From NCBI GenBank assembly GCA_003260075.1, contig QLIY01000388.1:18367-82366 (forward strand): a DNA stretch of 64,000 nucleotides, written 5' to 3'. The notes beneath the pieces are model-generated. The model made no database searches. It saw only the letters and a list, made by a program, of their open reading frames with translations, and had not been told where the DNA came from. Made by a program: the position numbers and the translations under genes. Shown in pieces: positions 26,626-39,622 of this stretch; positions within the stretch are counted from its first letter, which is position 1; every line of letters begins with the position of its first letter. Source of the stretch: Phallusia mammillata. Lineage: Eukaryota; Chordata; Ascidiacea; Phlebobranchia; Ascidiidae.

Positions 26626-29600
26626 ATGGGCTCAAAAATGAGTTCTTCTATGTCTTGTGTGAAATGTTCATCGCACGACAGTAAACGATTCAAGCACAGG
26701 AGCCGCAGAAGATCAAGAAGTAACAGATACAATTATGAGGAATCTGTATACGAAACTATTGCCCCACCTATGGTGTACATGAACCGTGTTGATCAGCATC
26801 AAGTCAGAATCGAACCTATTCGCACTTTCTCACAACGATGCAGTCGGCCAAGTCTCCCATTGCCCAATATACGAGGTATATTACACAGCACTTTTTCGCA
26901 GGAATTCAACTTCCATCAATGAGTTTGTAAGCGATTTTAAAATGTCTTTGTAATCAATGTAATTTTAACAGTAAACTTTACTGCCTTAAGACTGGTAAAT
27001 GTGTTTAAATGATAAGTCAAGCCCCTTACAAAATAAAACTAAAGAAACTAAAAAGTTATCTTTCTTGGAGCGTAATGTGTTAAAATCATGTGCAGACGAA
27101 CGGCAATACGGGAACACACATTCACTTCGACTCCCAGAACCCCAAGATCATCGAATTTTCATCGGTACATCAACTGTGTCCAAGGAAAGACTCGGTGTAT
27201 CAGATAGGACTACGCCACGGGAGGATCCGTCAAAAGTGAGTAAGAGTTGTATTCAAAACCAATTCCATTGAGTGTTAAAAGAAGATTTGCACAACATTAT
27301 CTCCATTATGTGTTGATTAAATAAATCATTTTTTCACTTGACGTACTATAAGTCAATTTTATTTCTTTTAGCCGTTACTTTAGCTGTTGTAGTGATAGTT
27401 TATATACTTTTGCATATACGCACACAAAACATAGTCTATAAAACTGTTGAACTATAGGTAGTAGAAACTGCTAACCTTTTATGATTGGGCAATTAACAAA
27501 TAAGTTACGATTATTTTCTAACGTACAAATACTTACAAATACGATAAGTTCGGACAGCTAGGGGGTAGCTATCCTCAAATTGTGCCCTTCAATATTTCGC
27601 GCTCCATAACGTTTCAACGTTACGTATAGCTATTTCCGGCTTGGTGATTGTATTAGTCATTTAGTGCTAGTGGGTGACTTTTTTTCTTTCACCAAGCGAA
27701 ATAAACTAAACTCAACACAACTGCAAACAATGGCCGTTATAACTACGGCCCAAGCACACCATGCAAAGATGTCATTGCCTTTTTTAAAAATTTATTATTT
27801 TTGTTCAAGGTGCTGCATACATATTATTCTATAACCACAATACAAAACTTTTTGCCTGATAGTGTGCGAGCAGCAGTATAGAGATACTCGACTGTCCAGA
27901 GATGTCGACAATTTCCATGCGAAGCGCTCCGAGCATTGTAATCTCGAGTCGTCGAGGGTCGGCACAAGGAAACAGTGGAAATGATGCCCACCACACATCG
28001 GGTGGTATGCAGATGACAGATGATGATTTGTACCCGGTCCGTACAACCCATGAAGATGCTACGATGTCGACTTTGCATGTGCCGCCCAATTCCGTCAACA
28101 GTCAGTTCATTTCAGGTCGGTTATTACAGTAGTAAATGTTAACTCATAAGTTACTTAGGCTATAGTATCAACACAGCTTTTTTGTGTAGAAAATACACAT
28201 TGGTTTGTTCAGTGGTAATAAAAAAATGGGGATAACGCATTACAGATTTACTGCAATTTTACGTCCTTTTCGAGTTCTCTGGTGAAGACGAATATTGCAA
28301 TAAAAATATTTTGTTGACCATGTTACGTTTTACTGAAGGTATAACGCCCCTCGAAAGCTTACAGGAGGTTGACTGCTCGGATAACGCCAGCAACGATTCT
28401 GTGTTTGTGCGCGAGCAAAGAGTTGGATACTACGAGTGTGACACGGAGTATTTAGCACATTACCAGGGACAATTTCTCAACAACAACAGTCTTCTGCCGT
28501 GTGTTGTCAACGAAGATGGAACCCGACAGACGTACAAAGCTGTTGTATCGAAAATATGAGTGCATGATAACCATTTTTTTAAGTAGCAAGATTTATTTTT
28601 ATATCTTTTTACATTCTAAAAATACCCAAGCATGGAATTTGACACAACTAATGCACAACCCCAAACATGCTAACTCTCAAACTCTCTGGAGATATCACAT
28701 GACTTTTTCTAATCTGTCAGTAAACGTTTTACAGAAAACCCATTAGGAAATTCTCTTTAGATTTCGTCGTGTGTTATTCTCGTCAACCGCTAATAGTTCA
28801 TCGTTAATTGTCGCAGCTAATTTCATCGCAGAAAATTCATCGTGGTAATTTCACCGCATGGTAATTATCTCCCATACATTTTCAAAGCCTTGCAATTAAA
28901 TCCTAGTGTATCTCAAACTCAATATCCTTAACCATGTAAAATACTTGCAATGTAATCACTTTACGATAAAATTTCCATTGCTAATGTACTTCAAATTTAA
29001 CAATAGCTTGTCCCCGTCCCTGCGTCCTGATGTAAGTGACGGACCCGGATTCGATAGCGATTTCGGAGCAAGCGCAGGAGTCGAGATGAGGATCGTATCC
29101 TCCGATTATTCCGGGATAAACAGCAGCCATTTTATGAAAACTAAAGGCGACAATACAAGTTCTGTAAAGCTGAAGAAACGCAATGCCTTCAGAAGTAATC
29201 GGCCAAGTCCTAGAGCTCAACTTGCAGAAGCGACATTTCAAAATAACACGACTGGGCGTGGCAAATCTCCTAAAAGGTAAAGAGGCACAATAGATTGCTT
29301 TTTAAAACAAGCTATATGGTTAGGGTACTTTTGTCACGTAAAAGAAAGTTTAATAATAGCGTTGTAATAATAACTTTTAGGGTTTTTTCACTTGGTTTTT
29401 GAAATAATGCCTTTAAAGTAGAAAATGTTCTTAAAATAACAATTTTCAAAACAAAATTGAGAAATGGCGAACAGTGTTTAAATGCATTTACAGCACATAA
29501 CCAAATTTTGCGTAATTCAATAAACGGATCAATTTTTGTTATTCTTTGTTGCAGAAAACCAGCGTTTGTCCTAAACGCATTCTCGAGGCATACACCACTA

Positions 29601-29786
29601 GCTCGTCTAACCCCTAGACGGCGCCCCGCCACCATATCCGGCCCAGAGAGATCAGCACTGCACATTACAATGGAATGGGACCCCTACGAGCTTGGATACG
29701 GATCGTCTCATTGGATGGAGTACTTCATCCCTGGCGTGGCTTACCCTCCACAACCGTTGTTATGCAAAGAACAATATTGGGTTTAG
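26626..29786 (+). CDS. Multi-exon gene of unrecognised family, N-myristoylation-like start
   Basis: I do not recognise the family. A phase-consistent chain of GT-AG exons is: 26626-26875, 27096-27235, 27902-28115, 28339 onward, about 29007-29276 and 29555-29786 (stop). The first three joints and the last agree in phase. The joint after the 28339 exon is unresolved, because that exon also reads to a stop at 28557-28559, so there may be an alternative end or two genes. The N-terminus MGSKMSSSMSCVKC fits an N-myristoylation consensus (Gly2, Ser6) with nearby cysteines that could be palmitoylated. It is followed by an Arg/Ser-rich basic stretch. The middle is Ser/Thr-rich and probably disordered. 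Two acidic/aromatic blocks (GYYECDTEYLAHYQ and MEWDPYELGYG) contain YxxL-like tyrosine motifs. The C-terminus EQYWV would suit a class II PDZ ligand. A membrane-attached adaptor is one possibility, not shown. Confidence 0.6.
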
Positions 29787-29815
29787 TTCCACTTGAAATA
29801 TAGCTTTTCTATTGT

Positions 29816-30130
29816 TGTCTTTTAATTTGTAAACGCAGATTTAAGTTAACAACCGGTCAGCATTTCATCATGTAACAATACTATGGTGATCTTCATATTT
29901 CAAAGACGAAAGACAACTGGTTGTCTTTTAATTTGTAAACGCAGGTTTAACTTAACAACCGCTCAGCATTGCAACATGTAACAATACTATGATTGTCTTC
30001 TTATTTCAAAGACGAATATTAACAACTGGCTGTCTTATAATTTGTAAACGCAGATTTAACTTAACAATTCGTCATCATTTTAACATGTAACAATATTATA
30101 ATTGTCTTCATATTTCAAAGACGAACAACA
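29816..30130 (+). repeat. Tandem repeat, about 107-bp period, 3 copies
   Basis: Units begin at 29816, 29922 and 30031 with TGTCTTTTAATTTGTAAACG or a close variant and end near CAAAGACGAA. They lie in the intergenic space between the unrecognised gene and transglutaminase A. Confidence 0.88.
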
Positions 30131-30504
30131 ACATTTGTTTTTCCAATGCTCAAATATATGCATAGAAACAAATTGGCAAACAATGATTGGTTTAGAAAAT
30201 AACGATTTCGTTTCTTTTCACTCGTCAGAAATCGTGTTGTGTTGTGAATAAGAATGTTGAAAATCGATATTTCGATAAATGTATTGGTAAAGCTAATAAA
30301 ATTGCCTAGACTGAAACGGAAATTGTGGTATTTTATAACAGGAAAAATGTCATAACATCTACTGCAGTACCAGTATATTTGAAATTTAATACGTCGCAAA
30401 TAGCTGTTTTTTGTGAGCCCTCGACATAAAAAAATACACACAGTTGTTTCTGATGTATAAAGCATTGTGAGTCTTATGCTCGGAGATATTACAACAGATG
30501 CAAA

Positions 30505-33381
30505 ATGGGAAACTCAAATGAGACTGAACTGGAAAATGAAGGTACAGATTTTTTCAACAAAGCTGCCTTTATTATTTTCTTTTTTTGTATTTAATGTATA
30601 TATTCTTCTTTTTGTCAGTCATTTGAGCTAATTTTAAATTTACTACAATACTTTTATTCAAAACAAAGGTCATTTGCATATTTTTTTTTTTTACATAACC
30701 CTTTATCAGTTTGCAGGTCGCGAAGCATAGAAACTATCACATAAAAACGTTCATAAATGACCAATAAATTCAAACAGGTAATAAAGCAGTTTGGTTTCAA
30801 ATTTAGTGCATTGTTTCAAGGATCAATCAACGACGAACTGGTTGTGGAATACCTGGATTCTCATCCACGATTACTGGTCGAATACCTCGACCGAAATCCA
30901 GAACAACTTAATGATTACGTCATCGGTCATGTGAACGAAACAACGATTACTGATTGGTTGCAAGCAGTTCGAAATGGAAGTTCTGCTTCTGGTAATGGTT
31001 TGACACTATAACGGAAAGAAAGTGTAGGCGGTGTTGCTTGTCTCGACCCCAAACTTCTGTTCGACAAATACAAAACTGGGTTTTTTTGTATGTTTAATCC
31101 AAAAAGATGAAAATTTGCGCACTTTTGTTTGTACTCGTAACGAACATACTTTTCTATAATTTCATATTTACACAACTGTGCCACAGGTTCTGTAGACAAG
31201 ATGCTGAAAATACACAAGATTGACTACTTGAAGGAAAAGAACACAACCGACCAGCAAACGCAGAAGTACATCAACAGCAATTTGATTGTAAGGCGATCAG
31301 CTACGTGGAGATTAGACATCTTCTTCAGTAATCGTCAATACACTTCGTCTGTTGATAAAATTGTCTTGGAATTTTCCATTGGTAAATCAAACAGATCATT
31401 GTTAAATAACATATTGCTGAGTGACAAATATAGTTTAGACCAATTTAGATGCAGAATTACATTTGATTGTTAATAAATCCTTGTAAAACATCCAATAAAG
31501 TGTTTTTGAACTTAAACTGATTAATCAACTTAAATTTATTTTGGTTTGTTACTACATTCTTTTGTAAGCATACACCTATTGAGAGTAAAGTTTATTTGGT
31601 TTATCAACATATTCCCAGTAAACACTTCTCTAATTGTGGTGACTTTTAAAGTAAAAAAAGATAATTTTGCAGGAACAAAACCTGAGCTTTCCAATGGCAC
31701 AAAAATGCGATGCTCGTTTGTGGAAAACCTCCAGAAACATGATTGGAGTTGTGTGCTTTCCGGTAAAAACGACGCAGCAAAGAAGATCAGTGTAGATGTG
31801 AACATCCCAGCTGATGCGATCATCGGTCGTTACAAGGTCACTGTTGAAATCACCAGCGAACTTGAAACTGGAACAAAGACTGAACGCATCATTGTACCTG
31901 ATATCATCGTCATATTCAACCCTTTCAGCAAAGGTTTGTTTCAAATGCAAAAAAAAAACATCTTGTTTACTATGCCAAGATACATATAAAAATTAATGCG
32001 TCCAAAAATTTCTTGGGACCAGTATAGACTATACAACAGATCAAGGTACCTGACAGTACTATCCACTGCAATGTCCACTGCATATATTTTTGAATGCATG
32101 ACTAAAATTATTCTGGTCTCATTCGATTTCAAAACTTATACGTACTTACATGAGTTTGGGGGGGGGGCAGACTATACAACAGATCAAGGTACCTGACAGT
32201 ACTATCTACTGCAATGTCCACTGCATATATTTTGAATGCATGACTAAAATGATTCTGGTCTCATTCGATTTCAAAACTTATACGTACTTACATGAGTTTG
32301 CGACCGGTACGTTCTCTGTAATTGTTTTTTTAATTGTGGAAAATGAGCTATAGGTGAAGTATATACCCGTAGACAGTGGTGGGATTCAATTTTTTTTCAG
32401 CCAGTTCTATCACAAAAGTCATATTTTTCAGCCGGTTCTGCCACAAAAAGTTTATTGACAGTAACCGGTGATTGCTAACCGGTTCGCTGATCTCATAAAA
32501 TTTCGTAAAACGGTTCTATAGGGGGGGGGGTGGTGCGGCTGAATCCCACCACTGCCCGTAGGTACCTTATGTTTATATGCACCCAAACAAAAAAGCAGGT
32601 TCACTGAAAACTGTTTGCACAGCCGACGAATGCTACATGGAGAATGCATCGTGGAGGGAAGAGTATGTCTTGCAAGGACAGGGAACAATCTACAAAGGCA
32701 GGGCAGACGCTATTCGTTATACTAACTGGCTGTTTGGTCAATTCGAGGAGGGAATTCTTGATGCTGCTCTGAAACTTTTACGAGAAGATTTTCGGGCAAA
32801 GAAAGATCCGCTGAAAAGTCTTAAGAAGCGATCATCGGCAGTGTATTGTAGTCGAGTTCTTTCGGCAATGGTAATTTTAACTATAGGGATTTCAAATTTT
32901 CTGTATATATGCCGAAACAATACCGAAACCTATATCTTTATTACATATCAATGCCATACAGATTTTCTTATAAGGAACATTTTTTGCTCCGTATTGCTTA
33001 CTTGACAAATAGCCTAATGGAGATCTAAGTAGTTTTTATTCGAGTTTAGAGCGCTTGCAAAAACGTTTAGTTTTTTGCCTGAATTGACGCTGTTAACTTA
33101 TTCAGCCTTACCGTATTTTAATTTTAATATCTTTGCCTTAGTTGATTTTTTAAATCTAGCCACTTCTGTGTGGACAAGTCGGCAAAAGTGGCAGGTAATT
33201 TATAAACACAAATCGGGTTTAGGTCAACTCAAACGATGACAACGGAGTTCTTTCGGGCAATTGGAGTGGAAACTACAGCGGTGGTAAAAGTCCCTCGTCT
33301 TGGAACGGAAGTGTGGCGATTTTGAAACAGTGGATGGACACAAACAAGCCAGTCAAATACGGCCAGTGTTGGGTATTTTCA

Positions 33382-33456
<75 letters not shown>

Positions 33457-36400
33457 AAAAAAAAGTTTTGTATCCTTGCATAAGATTGTATAACATCGAT
33501 TTGTAAGCAAAAAATGTCATATAGTTTTGTTTTCGTTTTTTTGTGTGTAACAAAATTCGAATGTAATTCACTATTTTTGGCTCAACCGTGAAGCCTTAAC
33601 CTTTAGTAAAACCCCAAAATAAATGCTGACTCCAAACCTCAAATCATTTTTTGTACAGCTCTTAGAGCTTTGGGGATTCCAGCTCGTTCCGTAACAAACT
33701 TCAAATCTGCCCACGATACCGAGTACAACATGACGATCGATAAATTTATCGACAAAGACGGTGAACGATCCACAAGGAGACGAACTTATGATTCAATTTG
33801 GAATTTCCACGTCTGGAACGAAGCTTGGTTCAAAAGAAACGATCTTCCCAAAGGCAAGTTTAACGTATGTTTGCATCAGCAAGTGAGGAAATGGCTCTCT
33901 TCCATAAACATAGATGGCAGTTTAAACTCGTTAAATACGAAATATAAAGTCTACTTTAGGCACAAACGTATTCGTGTATTTAACTTGTAAGTCGTGTTGG
34001 AGCTAATTTGGTTCAGACTTCAGCATAAATAAACCGTGGACTTGAATCGTACCTGACTTTACACTCGGCAACGAATTCCTGTCGCAATGTTTCCTAGGTA
34101 AATTTTTCAGGCCTTATTAAAGCTTTGTTTAAAAAAATGCTGCTTTGGTTTGTGTTAGGGCACGTTTACATTAACTGTGGCTCGCATTGTTACCAAGTAT
34201 TTGTGATTGTAGGATACGATGGTTGGCAAGTAGTGGATGCCACACCCCAAGAGGAGAGCAGTGGTATAATGCAGTGTGGACCTGCACCGGTGAAAGCCAT
34301 AAAAAGCGGAGAAGTCTATATTGGCAGTGACACGATTTTCGTGTTTGGCGAGGTACACCAACCCAAACAAACCTAACCAGCCTGAAAAATGCAAATTAAC
34401 TAATTGCAAAAAATCATTAATGAGCATAATAAACATTTTACCACATTCAAAAGAAAACTGTAAAATGTTAAGGGCCTTTAGGGACTGTTTTTAACAATAC
34501 AAACTGTTTCCTGGGGTTTGGTTATTGTTTGGAGCTTTTTTTCACCCAGTAAAATATTTGTCGCTAATATATAGCACCATTTTTGAAATTTGTATTAAAC
34601 CTGCAGGTCAATGCAGATATGGCTTATTGGTCGGTTAACAGTGAAGGAGAAGTGACGGGGCTTGTAAAACGATACAAACGATACGTAGGACAAAACATAA
34701 GCACCAAAGCTGTTGGATTGTCAGACAGAGAAGATATTACAATCACCTATAAGCATCAAGAAGGTATTTGTGTTCATGTTAGTTATATCATACTTACTTT
34801 TTAGTTAGCAGTAGTCGCATTTAGCAAACAGACAGCCATATTATAAATATGCCCATACAGAAAGGCAGCTTTGTTGATTTAACCCCTATTGATTCCAGAT
34901 GTAAAAACAATCATATTTTTTAGTGAAAACAGATGAGAATCCGTAATTAAGATGGGTGAAGTTTATGGCTTAATACATATACGGTGCATGTGTAGCGGGC
35001 GGGCCTGATTGTTTTCAAATTTTACCTACACCAAAATGTAAACTATTGACAAAACGTTGATTAGAATCCGACAAACCTGCTCTCCATACGAAATGTCCCA
35101 ATCTTATTTTAGTATTTTTAATAGTCCATCAATGGAAAATACTATTCTCTTTCACAGGAAGCAAAGAGGAACGTGCAGCATTCGAACGAGCATATGCCCA
35201 TGGACGCAGAGTGGATTTTCACGACAAATTTGATGTGATAGAAGATGAAGGTGCAATCCAGATTGACATCGGAGCAATAGGATACATAATTAACGGAGAG
35301 AATATTGTTATCAGTGTCAAGGTACTTGTCGGTCATTGGATTTTCCTATTTTTTTATTAAACTAACTTATCAGACACATATATCAGTTTACTTTACTTGC
35401 ATAGGTTACAAACACAACTCAATACAACCGTGATGTGATCGTTACAACAGTTTTTAACACAATGCTGAACAACGATGAAAGAAGAGCTTTGGTGAAACGT
35501 GTTAAGTTGGAAGACAAGATCGAAGCAGGAGAAAGTATGAACAATGGCTCTACTTAACTGGTTTTATGACGTACATATTTATTGGTATAGCAATTCGCTC
35601 CTGTAGTTTTATAAGCTGGGTATTAATTTATCTGTAGAAACTACATTAAAAACGCCACACTCAAAATCATAGCACTTTCTGTAGTATTTAACGTCATAAA
35701 ATATTTTACTATATCGTTTTAAAATAGTACAAGCGTTTTTCAGCTAACCAACAAACAATTGAGTTACTCTTTGGAGAATACGGACGACAACTGGTCGACG
35801 AAAATGTGATTCGCGTGACAACCACTGTTCGCGTGAAGCAAACCGACAACCTGTATGTTGACACTTACGACTTTAGCGTTGAAAGTCCCCAGTCTCTTCA
35901 AATTGAGGTAATTTCAAACTAACAAATCACCATTTAGTAATACTCCAATACTTGACCTTTGTCGAGCAGTGTGACGAAGTGTTGAAGTTAAACGAAGCTA
36001 ACTACATACGATTTGTGATCACAAACTCCCTGCCTGTGGCCTTGACACAAGGAGAAATTCTGGTCGAAGGTGAAGGAGTTACCCGAGGAATAATTCAGAA
36101 ATTAAGGTGTGATATCTTGTACACAGTACTGCTGCAATAACTAGATTAATAGTTCTTATTTTGAGGTGAATTAGTTCACAAATGGTATATTTAACAGAAT
36201 TTTATGTCAGTTGGGTCAGAAAATAATGTTCAGTTAACAAATTGGGCAAATTTATTCGTTGAAGGGGGGAATTTATTCTAAAGGGTAAACGGGATATAAA
36301 AAGCTGAGTACACTTGCCTTGGACAAAATGTTCTTAAATTTTAAAGAACTTTTGATCCTTTTGCCCAGTATCCATTTAAAATAGTTGCTGAGTAAGCCTG

Positions 36401-36736
36401 TGTGTGCAAATTTAGGTTACAACATTGTTAAGTTTACTCGGACCGTGTCGAGTCTTTCTTAAAGCATATTTTGTAGTGTTTTGGCTACACCTAAACTTAT
36501 GATTGTCATATCACATATTTTGTGCCACCATTTTGCCACAAAATAATGATATTGCTATTTATGTAGTTTTCAATTTTTCATACTTCTCTAGTGACCCAAT
36601 TTCGCCCGGATCAACTTATAAAACTGGTGCAGTCAAAGTGACACCAAACAGAAGAGGAAACACGGTCCTTCTGGCTGACTTTGACTCAAACGAGATAAAA
36701 AACATAAAGGCATCGAAATCCGTTTACGTGAAATAA
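30505..36736 (+). CDS. Transglutaminase A (TGM family) with PDE-like N-terminal motif; exon 6 interrupted by poly-G
   Basis: Calcium-dependent protein-glutamine gamma-glutamyltransferase that cross-links Gln and Lys side chains. Exons: 30505-30541, 30821-30991, 31187-31381, 31673-31933, 32623-32870, 33223-about 33382, 33659-33853, 34213-34352, 34607-34763, 35158-35321, 35405-35534, 35744-35907, 35970-36106, 36592-36736. Phases match genes B and C at every joint. The full protein would be about 772 residues. Residues 1-12 start MGNSNETE. Residues 13-69 hold the YLDSHPR...LVEYLDRNP...TDWL motif. Residues 70-221 form the beta-sandwich ([16 protein letters not shown]). The core carries GQCWVFSG (Cys353), [10 protein letters not shown] (His413) and VVDATPQE (Asp436). 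Residues from 527 form two C-terminal beta-barrels. Exon 6 runs into a 73-base G tract right after WVFSG, so about five codons and the splice donor are missing; this may be an assembly fault. Intron 7 uses a GC donor. Confidence 0.92.
32028..32300 (+). repeat. Tandem duplication, about 130 bp, joined by poly-G
   Basis: Copies at 32028-32157 and 32171-32300 are nearly identical. Ten G (32158-32167) stand at the joint. They lie in intron 4 of transglutaminase A. Confidence 0.9.
32374..32554. mobile_element. hAT-like MITE, CAGTGGTGGGATTCAA ends, 181 bp
   Basis: Starts CAGTGGTGGGATTCAA and ends TGAATCCCACCACTG. The flanks CCCGTAGA and CCCGTAGG match at 7 of 8 bases. It lies in intron 4 of transglutaminase A and contains an internal G run. 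Confidence 0.82.
33382..33454. repeat. Poly-G homopolymer, 73 bases, inside a coding exon
   Basis: Starts directly after the codons for WVFS of the active-site exon of transglutaminase A and replaces the expected GVLTT codons and donor. The two paralogues have an intact exon of 175 bases at this place. Confidence 0.95.
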
Positions 36737-36850
36737 CCCGTTGTAAAGGTTGCTTTAGTTATCGTAATACCTCAGATTCTTTACAATATGTATCATCTTC
36801 TTATCTGAATTTAATTAAAGTTTTTGTGTGTGTTTAAACTGGGCTGAATT

Positions 36851-36856
36851 AATAAA
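36851..36856 (+). terminator. Candidate poly(A) signal of transglutaminase A
   Basis: AATAAA 115 bases after the stop codon. Confidence 0.55.
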
Positions 36857-36889
36857 CGGAAGTTAATTTGTACGGCGTTTTACCAATTT

Positions 36890-36981
36890 TTTTACGGGGT
36901 TCGAACCCAGAACGCTCCCGGGGAAAAATCTAGAATAAGGTTTTTATTAGTGACTGTATGATGGGCCAGCCGCGCCGCACA
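36890..36981 (-). mobile_element. tRNA-derived SINE-like fragment
   Basis: Contains CGGGGTTCGAACCC, a perfect pol III B-box-like core, followed on the plus strand by a GC-rich GGCCAGCCGCGCC block. The same two blocks with the same spacing recur at 45720-45820 and 45862-45950. The minus strand reads like the T-arm end of a tRNA, so the element probably lies on that strand. Confidence 0.55.
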
Positions 36982-38991
36982 TTTGGGCTGAATTCTTGCC
37001 CTCATTTACCAACTTACAAGTGTATTGTATATTGGTGTTGTGTGTAGCATCACCTTGCGGACGTTTGCAGTCCAAAAGGAAAGCAAAAAGCACTTCATGT
37101 TAAAAAAGACCCACAAAAATATCCGTAGAAGAGCAAAGAAGTAAATTACTCTACAAAAAAACTTGTGAAGTAATATGATCGAAAGTGAAAAAAAGGAATT
37201 GTAAAAGTTATGGCAATAATTGCTACCGAAACAGACAGTTACAAAACTTTATCGACATCCAACAATTTTTACAAAAGTTTGTTGGATTGAAATTAAATCT
37301 GTTTCATTGGGACCATTTCAAAGCAAAATTGTGGCTACAAGCAATGCGAAGAATATACTACACTTCAAACAACATGGCTACATAAAAAATGTGACTGTCA
37401 TTCGGCAATAAGCCTGCTATTGTACTTTTATTTGTGCAGCAATAGCGCAAAACATCACAAAATATGACCCATTCGAATGTTACAGCAGTTCCTTTCGCTA
37501 ATAACAGCCAAACTGCTGTGAGCAAAAAGTTGCAACAGAACAGACCGATTAAAAACAACAACAAACATAGCAAAAGTATATCTTTTAAAGTTCAGAAGAT
37601 ACACTTTAAAGTCAATGAACATTACAAAACTCTCTTAACTGTCCAACATATTCTTTTCATCCATTGATTTCAAGTGTGGAATTTTGTGGAATGTTTGTCA
37701 ATCAGGTTGGGTCACATTTAGACTATACTATCGAATGCAGCTAGCCTAACGCGAAGCTAACAGATTTGTTGACAAAGCGCATGTTTGATACAAACATTTC
37801 TGGCTCGCGAACAAACAAATCCACTGAAATTTTACGGCCGTAGACTTATGGAAAACACACCAGCTGAAATCGAGTAGCAAACCGGTCAGCCACTGTATAC
37901 ACACGTGCCTCTCAAGTCAGCAAAACTTTGCCCAGCGCTGTATTGCCACTGAGCCTGAGTTTTAATCACGGGAAGTTATTGCGAGTTGATTAGGCAGGCA
38001 CCAGAACGCTTGCTCACTGCTAACAAGGAAATCACGTTTATAATGCTTTGATTGACAAACCAGTCATTTCATAGGATAATGCCCATTGTTACGTTAAACT
38101 CTGACTACGTGAACATACTGGCGAAGCTGCTGTGTTGTTTTTGCAATAGCCAGTGGCGCCACAGCCGACTCAGACAGTTCAAAGAGCAAAGTTGGTTGTT
38201 TCTTTATTGGGCATTTTGCTTAGTTTGCTGTGATAAGAACTGTATACCCAAGTCAGTAAGATGGATATTAACTGCTAACCTAGTTACAAGAATTTCATTT
38301 GAACAGTGAAGAGAGGTTTTACAAGCATGATGACTTAAAGTAAGACTTGATCTGTGCAGCTTTGTAGCATGTTACATTCTGTGGTGAGGATTAAAGTCTT
38401 ATAAACGATACACACTCCTGCAAACTGTATTTACCAGGCACGCGGCATACTTTGCATGCTCGTCCGGAGGTGAACTGTAAGCTTACGGGCGCGAAGGCTT
38501 ACTGCGTTCATCAGCACATGCTGACTGTTTTTAACAGTTTGTGAGTCTTTTTAAACTGCAGTTCAACTGTTAGCGCCATTGTCTGTTTTTTTAGACTGAA
38601 TTGTTTTCCATAAGTTTACTTAAATTTACATAAACAGGCATGGGAAGTATGCATATTTGATCCTCTTGTTGCGTACGTGACGAAGTAGGGAGAAAACTTT
38701 GGCGTGAAATGATTGGTTTCACAACCAGTCATTGCGCTGTTTTTTTTTTCTGGTGGGGTTTCCCTTATTGTGACGTTACGTTTGTCTGGCAGCACGAAAA
38801 TTGATTGCAACTCCAACTTGGCAAAACTTGTGGTCATGCGGGTAGTGTTAAAATTCCGTTGTGATAAACTGTACCGGATGTCGGCTATAGTTTTTGAATT
38901 AAATTTTGGTCTGCGTCATTCTCGTGTGATTTAATAGCTGTTCCCTTTTTCACACGAAAGCGGAAGCATGTCATCACAGCTGTAGGGAAGC

Positions 38992-38998
38992 TATATAA
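38992..38998 (+). promoter_or_regulatory. Candidate TATA box for transglutaminase B
   Basis: TATATAA in the upstream region of gene B. It would require an untranslated first exon or intron before the ATG at 39623. Weak, from motif alone. Confidence 0.25.
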
Positions 38999-39622
38999 CT
39001 GGTTTCACCATAGTGTTGCACTAGTTCGAGGTAAACGAGTTGTGTGGATTTATGAGAGTATAACTGGACATTGTTGGTTGAGGACGATATTTGTTTTTTG
39101 TTCATGATGCCGTATCGATGAAATATATAACACTAACACTTATTTTTGTCAAGTCGAGAGAAAATGTCCACCGGTATTGATACCACAGTTATTATTGCCA
39201 CCGTTTCAAGTTCTACCTACCTACCACAAAAATAAGCTTTCAGCAAGGGCTAAGAATAGCCTTGAGCATTTCTTGCTGAGTGGGTTGAGTTGAACAGGCA
39301 ATTAAGTTGACAAAAATGCGTCGGTAACTTCAGCTTAAATTGAGTTATTACGGGGTAAATTTTAAGAGAAAGGGTTTGCAGCGAGGATATATATCCAACA
39401 AGCTATGGCAACCGTTTCACATTAACATGCTTGTGTGGTTTGAAGATAGTAGGGTTTTTTTGACGAAGCTGCAGCACTGTAGTGTAGTATTGTCGACTTT
39501 ACTTTAAAGGCAAATGGATAATGTTGGAAAACATGTATTTCACATCAGGCTAATATTACACATTGCATTGCTTTTAGGACATAGAAATTCTTAATTAATC
39601 GTGTTGCAACTGACAGTTGACG

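Larger units (their letters stand above)
36737..39622. other. Intergenic region between transglutaminases A and B
   Basis: Candidate AATAAA at 36851-36856 for gene A. A SINE-like fragment lies at about 36890-36981. A TATATAA at 38992-38998 lies some 630 bases before the gene B start codon and could belong to a promoter with a 5'-UTR intron. No coding exon was recognised. Confidence 0.5.

Noticed and set aside
32599-32622. Alternative in-frame acceptor that would extend transglutaminase A exon 5
   Set aside because: The AG at 32597-32598 would add eight residues in frame, but both paralogues use the position equivalent to 32623.
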